Source: Aldersonia kunmingensis (lineage in GTDB: Bacteria > Actinomycetota > Actinomycetes > Mycobacteriales > Mycobacteriaceae). From it: a stretch of DNA of 42,266 nt. The position numbers were made by a program, and so were the translations under genes. Within the stretch, counting starts at the first letter, position 1, and each line of letters begins with the position of its first letter. The stretch spans positions 1 through 42,266 of the forward strand of contig NZ_LRRB01000104.1 in NCBI RefSeq assembly GCF_001646865.1, given 5' to 3'. Below, piece after piece: positions 27,171 through 35,083 of the stretch. Under the pieces are notes generated by a model, which saw nothing but the letters and a program-made list of their open reading frames with translations, made no database searches and was not told where the DNA came from.

Positions 27171-27529
27171 GTTACGACGAAGGCATGGCGGTACGCCGCG
27201 AAGTGCTCGGTGACGCGCACGTCGACCGCGCCATCGCCAATACCACCGACTTCACCGCCGACTTCCAGGACTTCATCACCCGCTACGCGTGGGGCGAGAT
27301 CTGGACCCGGCCCGGCCTGGACCGCAAATCCCGCTCGATGATCACCCTGACGGCCTTGATCGCTCGCGGCCATCACGAGGAATTGGCCATGCACGTGCGC
27401 GCGGCCCGGCGGAACGGGCTGACTGCCGACGAGATCAAGGAAGTGATCCTGCAGTCGGCGATCTACTGCGGTGTGCCGGATGCGAACTCCGCGTTCCGGA
27501 TTGCCGCGGAAGTGTTGGCAGCGGAATAG
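27167..27529 (+). CDS. pcaC: 4-carboxymuconolactone decarboxylase, stand-alone
   Basis: Decarboxylates gamma-carboxymuconolactone to beta-ketoadipate enol-lactone. It has 120 residues, start GTG 27167 overlapping pcaB. It belongs to the AhpD-like carboxymuconolactone decarboxylase family, with RREVLGDAHVDRAI, FITRYAWGEIWTRPGLDRK, the RGHHEELAMHV block and EIKEVILQSAIYCGVPDAN. In many Rhodococcus and Streptomyces operons this domain is the C-terminal half of PcaL, fused to enol-lactone hydrolase PcaD. Here only the decarboxylase is present, with a normal start and no hydrolase remnant upstream. It is the last gene before a strong terminator. Confidence 0.95.
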   Translation: MSYDEGMAVRREVLGDAHVDRAIANTTDFTADFQDFITRYAWGEIWTRPGLDRKSRSMITLTALIARGHHEELAMHVRAARRNGLTADEIKEVILQSAIYCGVPDANSAFRIAAEVLAAE

Positions 27530-27531
27530 CA

Positions 27532-27565
27532 AAACCGGGTGCCCACGTCAGTGGGCACCCGGTTT
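27532..27565. terminator. Strong bidirectional terminator hairpin
   Basis: AAACCGGGTGCCCAC (27532-27546) and GTGGGCACCCGGTTT (27551-27565) form a perfect 15-bp stem with loop GTCA. The arms end in A/T runs on both sides, and the hairpin lies between the convergent pcaC and mceG genes, so it can end transcripts from both directions. Confidence 0.9.
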
Positions 27566-27575
27566 GACGTATCGG

Positions 27576-28670
27576 TTAGCCGGCGCTCTGGTAGTTCTCG
27601 TCCCGGTACGCCGGGATCGCCTGAGTCTGGGCGTCGTCGCCGCCGTAGTCCGGCTTCTCGTCGTAGTCGCCGTAGTCGTGGTTGTACTCGTCGGCGTGGT
27701 CGAGGCTGTCCTGGATCGCGGCCTGAGCTTCCGGCGGGAGGGTGTGCATGATCTCGCGGACCCGCTCACGGCGACGTCCGACGGCCTGGCGCTCCGGCAT
27801 GCCCGGGGTGGCCCGGATCTGCGGGATGATCGTGGTGACCTCTTCGGCCGAGCCGTCGTGATGACCGGCGTCGACCATGGCCTGCTCCTGGGCCATCTGG
27901 GTCTCGTCCTTCTCCTCGGACATTCCGATGGGACCCAGCCGGCGACCGTTGATGAACTGCTTGACGACCGGCTCGTCGCTGGTCAGCAGCACTTCACGAG
28001 GACCGAACATCACCAGCGATCGGCGGAAAAGCATGCCGATGTTGTCCGGCACGGTGCGCGCGAGCGAAATGTTGTGCGTCACGATCAGAATCGTCGCATC
28101 GATCTGGGCATTGATATCGATCAACAGCTGAGACAGGTACGCGGTACGCACCGGGTCCAGACCCGAGTCCGGCTCGTCAACCAGGATGATCTGCGGATCG
28201 AGCACGAGGGCGCGGGCCAGGCCGGCGCGCTTGCGCATACCGCCGGAGATCTCACCCGGCAGCTTGTTCTCCGCGCCGATCAGACCGGTGAGATCCAGCT
28301 TCTCCATGACGACCTTGCGGATCTCGGACTCGGACTTCTTGGTGTGCTCCCGCAGCGGGAACGCCACGTTGTCGTAGAGATCCATCGAGCCGAACAGCGC
28401 GCCGTCCTGGAACAGCACACCGAACAGCTTGCGGATCTCGTAGAGCTCCTTGTGCGAGCAGGTCGTAATGTCCGTGCCGTCGATCAGGATCGAGCCCTCT
28501 TCGGGGCGAAGCAGACCGATCAACGACTTGAGGAAGACGGACTTACCCGTACCGGACGGGCCAAGCAGCGCGGACACCTCACCGGACGGCAATGTCAGGG
28601 ACACGTCCTGCCAGATCGTCTGCGACCCGAATCGCTTCGTTACGTGATGGGTGCTGACTTCGACGCCCAC
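27576..28670 (-). CDS. mceG: ABC ATPase of Mce-type lipid transport (MceG/Mkl/MlaF family)
   Basis: Cytoplasmic ATPase that in mycobacteria powers the Mce lipid/steroid importers. The start is GTG 28670 (364 residues), because GGGGAGGA lies 5 nt upstream; the frame opens at TTG 28685. Walker A is GPSGTGKS, the signature ISGGMRKRAG is the MlaF/Mkl variant, Walker B is IILVDEPDSGLDP, and the switch is VTHNISLA. After the ATPase fold (~250 residues) comes an extension typical of MceG, rich in acidic residues and tyrosine (DEYNHDYGDYDEKPDYGG). No mce or yrbE genes are adjacent, as is also the case in M. tuberculosis, where one ATPase serves several Mce systems. Confidence 0.92.
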   Translation of the reverse strand: MGVEVSTHHVTKRFGSQTIWQDVSLTLPSGEVSALLGPSGTGKSVFLKSLIGLLRPEEGSILIDGTDITTCSHKELYEIRKLFGVLFQDGALFGSMDLYDNVAFPLREHTKKSESEIRKVVMEKLDLTGLIGAENKLPGEISGGMRKRAGLARALVLDPQIILVDEPDSGLDPVRTAYLSQLLIDINAQIDATILIVTHNISLARTVPDNIGMLFRRSLVMFGPREVLLTSDEPVVKQFINGRRLGPIGMSEEKDETQMAQEQAMVDAGHHDGSAEEVTTIIPQIRATPGMPERQAVGRRRERVREIMHTLPPEAQAAIQDSLDHADEYNHDYGDYDEKPDYGGDDAQTQAIPAYRDENYQSAG

Positions 28671-28935
28671 GCTTGTCCTCCCCAAATCGATCCGGCAAGC
28701 ATCACCCGCCGTAGGTTGTGGCTTGGGTCACCATACCTGACAGAATGTTTTCTGAGTCTCTCGAGATAGAGATAGTTCCGAGACGTTGGGCAAACGTCGC
28801 CGAACTGCCGCGCTGGATGGTTGCCCGGATAGGTTTCTGCTCAAACGACTGCGCAGCGCCGGCATTGCCGACGCTGCGCACGAGAAAAGCCTGTACACGC
28901 TGGAACATGTGTAGCCAAAAGTTGTCTGCGAAGGA
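28671..28935. other. Intergenic region between mceG and the small secreted-protein gene
   Basis: This 265-base stretch holds the upstream region of mceG, with its ribosome site GGGGAGGA at about 28676-28683. It is less GC-rich than the genes. The self-complementary TCTCGAGA (28757 onward) and a following TAGAGATAG are visible but too short to interpret. I see no gene. Confidence 0.5.
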
Positions 28936-29292
28936 TCAGAGCAGGCGAACGCCGCCACCCCAGAACACGGCCGAAGCACCAGGGCCGCAGTCCTGGACGA
29001 AGCGACGATTCTCGTGGGCCGCAATGACGTCACCGAAGTTCAGTGTGACGCCGTTGCTGCACTTCACCGCCATGGCCAACGCAGCGGCGTTATCCGACGG
29101 GTTATCGCAATTGAGCACCGCGAGGGATCCCTCAGAAGCGTGTGCACACGTGGGCACGGCGAAATCTGGGAAGCTCAGGTCTCCGAATCCGGGGAACGTA
29201 GCTGGACCCGCCTGAGCCTGAGTGGCGAATCCGATCATCGAACCCATCGCTGCCGCGATACCCAGCGCGGCCATGCCTGCACGAAGCTTCAA
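28936..29292 (-). CDS. Small secreted protein of unknown function
   Basis: Predicted exported protein of 118 residues starting at TTG 29292, with a run of seven Gs about nine bases upstream. The start codon is unusual, but the resulting N-terminus is a good Sec signal: MKLRAGMAALGIAAAMGSMIGF followed by ATQAQA, with likely cleavage before GPATFPGFG. The open frame continues upstream through the tRNA, so longer starts are not credible. The mature ~90 residues contain four cysteines (CAHASEG, LNCDNPSDN, VKCSNG, QDCGPG), probably two disulfides, and end in AVFWGGGVRLL. It looks like a member of small secreted Nocardia/Rhodococcus proteins; no function is known to me. Confidence 0.72.
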   Translation of the reverse strand: MKLRAGMAALGIAAAMGSMIGFATQAQAGPATFPGFGDLSFPDFAVPTCAHASEGSLAVLNCDNPSDNAAALAMAVKCSNGVTLNFGDVIAAHENRRFVQDCGPGASAVFWGGGVRLL

Positions 29293-29390
29293 CGGTATAT
29301 CCCCCCCGTTTCTCGGAATGTCTAAATGAGCGTTTGCCACAGGTTGGCTGGCACAGAGTACATGTGCAGATAACGGGGGTGATACACGAA

Positions 29391-29417
29391 CGGCCACAAC
29401 CTGATCGGTTGTGGCCG
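29391..29417 (-). terminator. Hairpin downstream of tRNA-Leu
   Basis: CGGCCACAACC (29391-29401) and GGTTGTGGCCG (29407-29417) form a perfect 11-bp stem with a 5-nt loop. It lies 27 bases past the tRNA 3' end on the tRNA strand and is followed there by TTCG. It probably ends the tRNA transcript before the secreted-protein gene. Confidence 0.7.
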
Positions 29418-29443
29418 TGGTGTTGCAGTTTGTCGAACTGCTG

Positions 29444-29529
29444 TGGTGGGCGAAGGGGGACTTGAACCCCCACGTCCCGAAGGACACTGGCACCTGAAGC
29501 CAGCGCGTCTGCCATTCCGCCACTCGCCC
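29444..29529 (-). tRNA. leuT: tRNA-Leu (anticodon CAG), with encoded CCA
   Basis: On the minus strand the 5' acceptor GGGCGAG pairs with TTCGCCC (last pair G-T), followed by discriminator A and an encoded CCA (29446-29444). The D-arm region GGCGGAATGGCAGACGC is typical of leucine tRNA. The anticodon stem CTGGC/GCCAG encloses loop TTCAGGT with anticodon CAG at 29496-29494. A long variable arm (TGTCCTTCGGGACG) and the T-loop GTTCAAGT confirm a class II tRNA. In M. tuberculosis a leucine tRNA also lies beside fhaA. Confidence 0.95.
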
Positions 29530-29544
29530 GAGCAACGAACCGGA

Positions 29545-29550
29545 ACACTA
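29545..29550 (-). promoter_or_regulatory. Possible -10 box of tRNA-Leu
   Basis: On the minus strand TAGTGT (29550-29545) lies 15 bases before the mature 5' end, a reasonable distance for a short tRNA leader. A matching -35 is not clear. The rest of the 227-base gap up to fhaA holds the fhaA upstream region and its ribosome site AAAGGAGG. Confidence 0.3.
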
Positions 29551-29756
29551 TCACGCTAGTCCGCGAGAACTGAAAACGGTCGTCCCACCTCACGTAACGT
29601 GCGCTGACCTGCGGCGGGCCACGGTGACCCAGCGCACCGTTCCACTGTTACCCATGAGGCAATTGCTCGATATCATGACGGGTACGTCCGGCATGTGCCG
29701 ACACGCTGACTGCTGAGCAAAATGCGGTCGGCGAAAGTCGTCGAAAGGAGGCAGCG

Positions 29757-31415
29757 ATGGGAATCGTCTCGCGGTTCGAACGCAGGCTCCAGAGCGCTGT
29801 CGGCGATGCGTTCGCCCGGGTTTTCGGTGGCAGTGTGATGCCTCAGGAAGTGGAGAGCGCACTCGAGCGGGAGGCCGCAGATCAGGTGCGAGACCTCGAC
29901 GGCGGTCATCGCCTCGCGCCGAATAGCTATGTCATCTCGATCAACACATCGGATCACGAACGCCTTGCGGCCGATCACGACCTGGCGGTCCGCACATTTT
30001 CACGGCATCTTGATGGCTACATCCGTGAGCAAGGGTGGCAGACATATGGAGACGTGCACGTCGAGTTCGAGCCGTCGCCTAATCTGCACACCGGTCAGTT
30101 CCGCACGCGCGGGCGCGTCGATCCAGACGTTGGTCCGAACGTTGCGAACCGGCCACCACGAGGTCCGGATCGCCGTCCGAACCCCCCTCAACCAGGAGCA
30201 GGTCCCATGACGCAGAACCCCGGCCACGGTCCCGGCAGTTCCGCCGGTGAACCGGGCGACGAGTCCCGTGCCTACGTGCCGGCGGATGTCGGCGCACAGC
30301 GCAACGGCTCCTTCCGGGCGAACGAAGGCGGTGCCTTCCGGGCGTATGGCGGCTTTGCCGGTGGAGCGGCGCAGCAGCACCCGAGCAGCTACGAGGTCCC
30401 CGGCGATCGACCGCAGGAGCGGGAGCAGGCGCCGCAGCCCGAGGCCGACCGCCCACGCCTGCCGCAGCGCGAGCCGGGCACGAACCGCGGCCCGGATCGT
30501 GGTCTCTCCGCGGGCGATTCGATTGATCCCCGCCCCGCCGCAGGCGGAACGGTCGATCCCGGTCCGGCGGCCGGTGGCTCCGCGGGCTACGGCCAGGCCG
30601 ATCGGGCCTACTCCGATGGCGGGCACGCCGGCGATCCGTACGCCCAGCGGGGTGGCCAGCCCCAACAGCCCGCGTACGAAAGTGAGCCGTACCGCGAGCA
30701 GGGTTACCAGGCCTACGATCGCGGCGGCTACGGGCAGCAGTCGCACGCGCAAGACTCGCCCGCCCCTTGGGAGACGCCGGAGGCACCCGCCTACCAGGAG
30801 CGGTACCCGAATGAGCCGCACCAGGACCAGCGCTACGCGCCCGGGTACGCGGATCACGGTTACAGCGACCACGGCTACCCGGACCACGAGCCGCCGGCCG
30901 ACGAGGGCTACCGCGATCGCGGACACACGCCCGAGCCCTCCTACCAGGATCCGCGCTACGACGGCTCCTACTCGCCGCCCGCCCAGCCGGGTGCCGGTTA
31001 CGGCGGCGAGTCGTACGCGCAGCAGCCGGGGTACGCCTACCCCGGGTACAACGCCGGGTACGGTCGCGGCGACTACGGCTACAACAACCAGCAGGGTGGT
31101 TACGACCAGCAGGGCGGCTACCAGGCCGGATACACGGCAACCCTGCAACTCGACGACGGCAGCGGGCGCACATACCAGCTACGCGAAGGCAGCAACGTGA
31201 TCGGACGTGGCCAGGAGGCGCACTTCCGGCTTCCCGACACGGGAGTTTCGCGGCGGCACTTCGAGATTCGCTGGGATGGTCAGGTCGCGATGCTCGGCGA
31301 CCTCGGCTCGACCAACGGCACTTCGGTGAACGGCGCGACCGTGCAGGACTGGCAGCTCGCCGACGGCGACGTCGTTCGGGCCGGTCATTCCGACATCATC
31401 GTCCGGATCGCCTGA
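29757..31415 (+). CDS. fhaA: FHA domain protein FhaA (DUF3662 + FHA)
   Basis: Phosphothreonine-binding scaffold protein of 552 residues, homologous to mycobacterial FhaA (Rv0020c), which binds phosphorylated PknB and the peptidoglycan-precursor flippase MviN/MurJ. Residues 1-120 are the DUF3662 domain (MGIVSRFERRLQSAVGDAFA to YGDVHVEFEP). About 350 residues of low-complexity linker follow, rich in Tyr, Gly, Gln, Pro and Asp (for example GYSDHGYPDHEPP and NNQQGGYDQQGGYQAGY). The C-terminal FHA domain has VIGRG (about 481), SRRHFEI and LGSTNGTSVNG. The ribosome site AAAGGAGG is strong. It is the first gene of the cell-growth signalling series and is followed by a 205-base gap. Confidence 0.95.
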   Translation: MGIVSRFERRLQSAVGDAFARVFGGSVMPQEVESALEREAADQVRDLDGGHRLAPNSYVISINTSDHERLAADHDLAVRTFSRHLDGYIREQGWQTYGDVHVEFEPSPNLHTGQFRTRGRVDPDVGPNVANRPPRGPDRRPNPPQPGAGPMTQNPGHGPGSSAGEPGDESRAYVPADVGAQRNGSFRANEGGAFRAYGGFAGGAAQQHPSSYEVPGDRPQEREQAPQPEADRPRLPQREPGTNRGPDRGLSAGDSIDPRPAAGGTVDPGPAAGGSAGYGQADRAYSDGGHAGDPYAQRGGQPQQPAYESEPYREQGYQAYDRGGYGQQSHAQDSPAPWETPEAPAYQERYPNEPHQDQRYAPGYADHGYSDHGYPDHEPPADEGYRDRGHTPEPSYQDPRYDGSYSPPAQPGAGYGGESYAQQPGYAYPGYNAGYGRGDYGYNNQQGGYDQQGGYQAGYTATLQLDDGSGRTYQLREGSNVIGRGQEAHFRLPDTGVSRRHFEIRWDGQVAMLGDLGSTNGTSVNGATVQDWQLADGDVVRAGHSDIIVRIA

Positions 31416-31536
31416 TCCACGCCGTAGTCGTCGCCGCGGCATGCGGTTACCACGCAAGACGACGTTTGATCGGATTGTCGCGGGACCGCACCGCCGCGGC
31501 GCCCACAACTTGTCGTGATCGCAATCCCTCAGACCC

Positions 31537-31542
31537 TATGAT
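31537..31542 (+). promoter_or_regulatory. Candidate -10 (TATGAT) of fhaB
   Basis: TATGAT matches the -10 consensus well and lies 78 bases before the fhaB start in the 205-base fhaA-fhaB gap. No -35 at ideal spacing is visible (TTGTCG is 21 bases upstream). It may allow fhaB-pknB to be transcribed apart from fhaA. Confidence 0.4.
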
Positions 31543-31620
31543 GCTGCCAGCACGATCCCGCTCGGATGCGTGCTCGGAAGCCGTCGATGTCGGGGTCGAC
31601 GCGGGAGGAGGTGTATCCCT

Positions 31621-32085
31621 GTGCAGGGTCTGATTTTGCAGCTCACACGGGCGGGGTTCCTGATCCTCCTCTGGTTGTTCGTCTGGGCCGTGCTGCGCAC
31701 GCTGCGCAGCGACATCTACGCAGCGTCCGGTATGCGCGTGCCCGTACGCTCATCGCGCAGCGCAACGGTGTGGTCATCGTTCAACCGCCAGAAGGACGCC
31801 CGGTATCTCGTGGTCACGCAAGGGTCGCTGGCCGGCACCCGTATTTCGCTCGGTACCCAGCCAGTGCTCATCGGACGGGCAGACGATTCGACGCTCGTCC
31901 TCACCGACGATTACGCCTCCACTCGGCACGCGCGGCTATCGTTGCGCGGCTCCGACTGGTATGTAGAGGATCTCGGTTCCACCAACGGCACATATCTCGA
32001 TCGTGCCAAGGTGACCACCGCTGTCCGCGTTCCGCTCGGCACCCCAGTGCGCGTCGGAAAGACTGTGATCGAGCTTCGGTCGTGA
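31621..32085 (+). CDS. fhaB: FHA domain protein FhaB/FipA
   Basis: Small membrane-anchored FHA protein of 154 residues. The start GTG 31621 is chosen because the product begins VQGLILQLTRAGF as in mycobacterial FhaB, and GGGAGGAGG lies 5' at good spacing; the frame opens earlier at 31570. A single membrane helix (about residues 8-27) precedes a basic linker. The FHA domain covers residues ~75-150, with VLIGRADDSTLVL, STRHARLSL and LGSTNGTYLD as the phosphothreonine-binding loops. The mycobacterial homologue is a substrate of PknA/PknB and interacts with division proteins. pstP follows after 52 bases. Confidence 0.95.
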   Translation: MQGLILQLTRAGFLILLWLFVWAVLRTLRSDIYAASGMRVPVRSSRSATVWSSFNRQKDARYLVVTQGSLAGTRISLGTQPVLIGRADDSTLVLTDDYASTRHARLSLRGSDWYVEDLGSTNGTYLDRAKVTTAVRVPLGTPVRVGKTVIELRS

Positions 32086-32137
32086 GCACGTACGCCCCGA
32101 GCTCGGTCCGCATTGCATACCGGAAGGACCACGCAGG

Positions 32138-33577
32138 GTGACTCTCGTCCTCCGGTACGCAGCGCGTAGCGATCGCGGTCTCGTTCGTGCCAACAACGAA
32201 GACTCGGTCTATGCCGGTGCACGCCTCCTCGCGCTCGCCGACGGAATGGGCGGCCACGCGGCGGGCGAGGTCGCCTCGCAGCTGATGATCGCCGCGCTCG
32301 CGCACCTCGATGACGACGAGCCCGGCGACGATCTGCTCGGCAAGCTCGAGACCTCGGTGTACGACGGCAACGCCGCCATCGCCGAACACGTCGAGGCCGA
32401 ACCCGAGCTCGACGGCATGGGCACGACGCTCACCGCCATTCTCTTCGCCGGCCGCAAGCTCGGCCTCGTGCACATCGGCGACTCGCGCGCCTACATGATG
32501 CGCGACGACGTGCTCACCCAGATCACGCGTGACGACACCTTCGTTCAGTCCCTGGTCGACGAGGGCCGGATCACGCCCGAGCAGGCTCACTCACATCCGC
32601 AGCGATCGCTGATCATGCGCGCGCTGACCGGTAACGAGGTCGACCCGACGCTGACGATGCGCGAGGCCCGCGCAGGTGACCGCTACCTGCTGTGCTCCGA
32701 CGGCCTCTCCGATGTCGTGAGCGACGAGACGATCGCGAATGCGCTGAGCGAGGGTGGGCAGGACGAGTGCGCGGACCGCCTCATCGAGCTGGCACTGCGC
32801 AGCGGCGGCCCGGACAACGTCACGGTCGTCGTCGCCGATGTCATCGACCTCGACTACGGGCAGAGCCACCCGATCGTCGCGGGTGCCGCGTCCGGCGAGG
32901 ACCAAGAGCCCGGACCCGCTCCGAACACGGCCGCCGGTCGCGCCGCAGCGCTGCGGCCACCGCCGCCGCCAGCGCCAAAGCGGGTGGTGGCCGAACCGGA
33001 ACCCGAGGAGGGCAAGAGCCACCGCCTGCGCTGGTTGCTCATTTCCGCCGGGATCATCCTCCTGCTCGCAATCGGCGCGGGCGTCGGGACGAAACTGGTC
33101 CGCGCCAACTACTACGTCGGCGACGACGTCAACCGGGTCGTTGTGATGCGCGGTATCCCGAGCTCGATCTTCGGCTACTCGCTGCAAGAGGTGAGCCTCG
33201 TCGGCTGCGTGAGCGATCAGGGTGAACTCACCCTCGTCGCTCCGCATGCACGACCCACCGCCTGCCGTGTTCTGACCGTCGACGATCTCCAGCCGACGGC
33301 CCGCGAGCAAGTGATGTCCGGGCTGCCGTCCGGCTCGCTCGCCGAGGCGCGCGCGCAGATGGCCCACCTGGTCAAGGGCGAGTTGCTGCCGACCTGCCCG
33401 CCTGAACCCACGACCACCCCTCCTCCTCCCCCGCCGGCCCCCCCGGTGCCGCCAGGTGAGCCGGGACCGCCGCCCGTCGTCCCGGCGGCCCCACTGCCGC
33501 CCGAGCAGATCCCGCTACCGACCCCCACTCCGACACCCAGCCTGATTCCCGGCCAGAACTGCAGGGAAGCGAACTGA
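32138..33577 (+). CDS. pstP: PP2C-type Ser/Thr phosphatase PstP
   Basis: Membrane phosphatase that reverses PknA/PknB phosphorylation; 479 residues, start GTG 32138. The cytosolic PP2C domain spans about 1-240, with metal-binding residues in NNEDS (E21, D22) and [12 protein letters not shown] (D35, G36), the conserved GMGTTL and [15 protein letters not shown] and [10 protein letters not shown] (metal Asp). A juxtamembrane stretch with polyproline is followed by one membrane helix (about 296-317). The ~160-residue extracellular domain ends in a long proline-rich tail. It overlaps rodA by TGATG. Confidence 0.96.
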   Translation: MTLVLRYAARSDRGLVRANNEDSVYAGARLLALADGMGGHAAGEVASQLMIAALAHLDDDEPGDDLLGKLETSVYDGNAAIAEHVEAEPELDGMGTTLTAILFAGRKLGLVHIGDSRAYMMRDDVLTQITRDDTFVQSLVDEGRITPEQAHSHPQRSLIMRALTGNEVDPTLTMREARAGDRYLLCSDGLSDVVSDETIANALSEGGQDECADRLIELALRSGGPDNVTVVVADVIDLDYGQSHPIVAGAASGEDQEPGPAPNTAAGRAAALRPPPPPAPKRVVAEPEPEEGKSHRLRWLLISAGIILLLAIGAGVGTKLVRANYYVGDDVNRVVVMRGIPSSIFGYSLQEVSLVGCVSDQGELTLVAPHARPTACRVLTVDDLQPTAREQVMSGLPSGSLAEARAQMAHLVKGELLPTCPPEPTTTPPPPPPAPPVPPGEPGPPPVVPAAPLPPEQIPLPTPTPTPSLIPGQNCREAN

Positions 33578-35031
33578 TGGCGGAACCGCAATCTCCGTCG
33601 ACCGGGTCGATCCCCAGTCCACCGAGTGGCTTCGCACCAGCTCCGCGCCCGTCCAACCGGCGCAACGCGGAGCTTCTGCTACTCGGGTTCGCGGTGCTCA
33701 TCACGACGCTGTCGCTCGTGCTGGTCGAGGCAAGTCAGGAGCAGGCACTGACCCTGGACCTGGTGAAGTACGCCGCGGCCTACGCGGGGATGTTCGCGGT
33801 CGCCCATCTGGCCGTGCGTCGCTTCGCGCCCTTCGCCGATCCGCTGCTTCTGCCGATCGTGGCGCTGCTCAACGGGCTCGGCCTCGTGCTGATCCATCGC
33901 CTCGACCTTGCAGAGGCACAGAACGCCCGGTTCAACGCGTTGCCGATTCCGTCGCCTGATGCCAACCAGCAGGTGCTCTGGACCGCGCTCGCGCTGATCG
34001 GGTTCCTCGCGGTCCTGATCCTGCTGACCGACTACCGACTGCTCGCGCGCTACGGCTACACCCTCGGCCTCACCGGGCTCGTTCTGCTGGCCATTCCGGC
34101 GCTCCTGCCCGGCACCTTGTCCGAGACGAACGGCGCGAAGATCTGGATCAGGTTGCCCGGCTTCAGCGTCCAGCCCGGCGAGTTCGCGAAGATTCTCCTG
34201 ATCATCTTTTTCGCCTCGGTCCTCGTCTCGCAGCGCGAGTTGTTCACCACCGCCGGCAGACATGTGCTCGGCATGGACTTCCCGCGTGCCCGCGACCTCG
34301 GCCCGATCCTCGTTGCCTGGGTCGTCTCGGTCGGTGTGCTGGTGTTCGAGAAGGACCTCGGCACGTCGCTGCTGATCTTCGGCACCGTGCTGGTGATGCT
34401 TTACATCGCGACCGAACGCGTCGGTTGGCTCATCATCGGCGGCGGCTTGCTCGCACTTGGATTCGTCTTCGCCTACCAGGCGTTCGGACACGTGCAGATT
34501 CGCGTCGATACCTGGCTGCACCCGTTCGATGACTACAACAACACCGGGTATCAGATCTCGCAGTCGCTATTCGGCCTCGCCACGGGCGGGCTGGCGGGCA
34601 CCGGGCTCGGCGGCGGCAGGCCGGGGCAAGTGCCCTTCGCCAAGACCGACTTCATCGTCGCCACGATCGGTGAGGAACTGGGGCTGATCGGGCTGGCTGC
34701 GGTACTCATGCTCTACGCGGTGTTCATCGTCCGCGGCCTGCGCACCGCCCTCGCCGTGCGCGACAGCTTCGGCAAGCTGCTCGCCGCCGGCCTTGCGTTC
34801 ACCATCGCGATCCAGCTGTTCGTCGTCGTCGGCGGCGTCACCAAGCTGATCCCGCTCACCGGGCTGACCACGCCGTTCATCTCCTATGGCGGCTCGTCGC
34901 TGCTCGCGAACTACATCCTGCTCGCGCTGCTGATCAAGATCTCCGACGCAGCCCGAGCACCTGCACCCGCGAAGAAGAAGGCACCCGGACCGATCGCTGA
35001 CGCGCCAACAGAAATGTTGAGGCGCACATGA
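33577..35031 (+). CDS. rodA: SEDS peptidoglycan glycosyltransferase RodA
   Basis: Membrane glycan polymerase of the FtsW/RodA/SpoVE family, 484 residues, working with the class B PBP encoded next. It has a disordered N-terminus of about 25 residues and then about 12 membrane segments. Signature regions are [57 protein letters not shown] and the C-terminal [14 protein letters not shown]. It starts in a one-base overlap with pstP. The gene order pstP-rodA-pbpA is the conserved mycobacterial arrangement and favours RodA over FtsW. Confidence 0.95.
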   Translation: MAEPQSPSTGSIPSPPSGFAPAPRPSNRRNAELLLLGFAVLITTLSLVLVEASQEQALTLDLVKYAAAYAGMFAVAHLAVRRFAPFADPLLLPIVALLNGLGLVLIHRLDLAEAQNARFNALPIPSPDANQQVLWTALALIGFLAVLILLTDYRLLARYGYTLGLTGLVLLAIPALLPGTLSETNGAKIWIRLPGFSVQPGEFAKILLIIFFASVLVSQRELFTTAGRHVLGMDFPRARDLGPILVAWVVSVGVLVFEKDLGTSLLIFGTVLVMLYIATERVGWLIIGGGLLALGFVFAYQAFGHVQIRVDTWLHPFDDYNNTGYQISQSLFGLATGGLAGTGLGGGRPGQVPFAKTDFIVATIGEELGLIGLAAVLMLYAVFIVRGLRTALAVRDSFGKLLAAGLAFTIAIQLFVVVGGVTKLIPLTGLTTPFISYGGSSLLANYILLALLIKISDAARAPAPAKKKAPGPIADAPTEMLRRT

Positions 35032-35083
35032 GGCGATTCTTCGACCACGCCGCACCGGCGCTCCTCCGTCAGGGCTACGCCTC

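Noticed and set aside
27471-28769. 432-codon plus-strand frame
   Set aside because: Antisense of the MceG-type ATPase and crosses the terminator hairpin.
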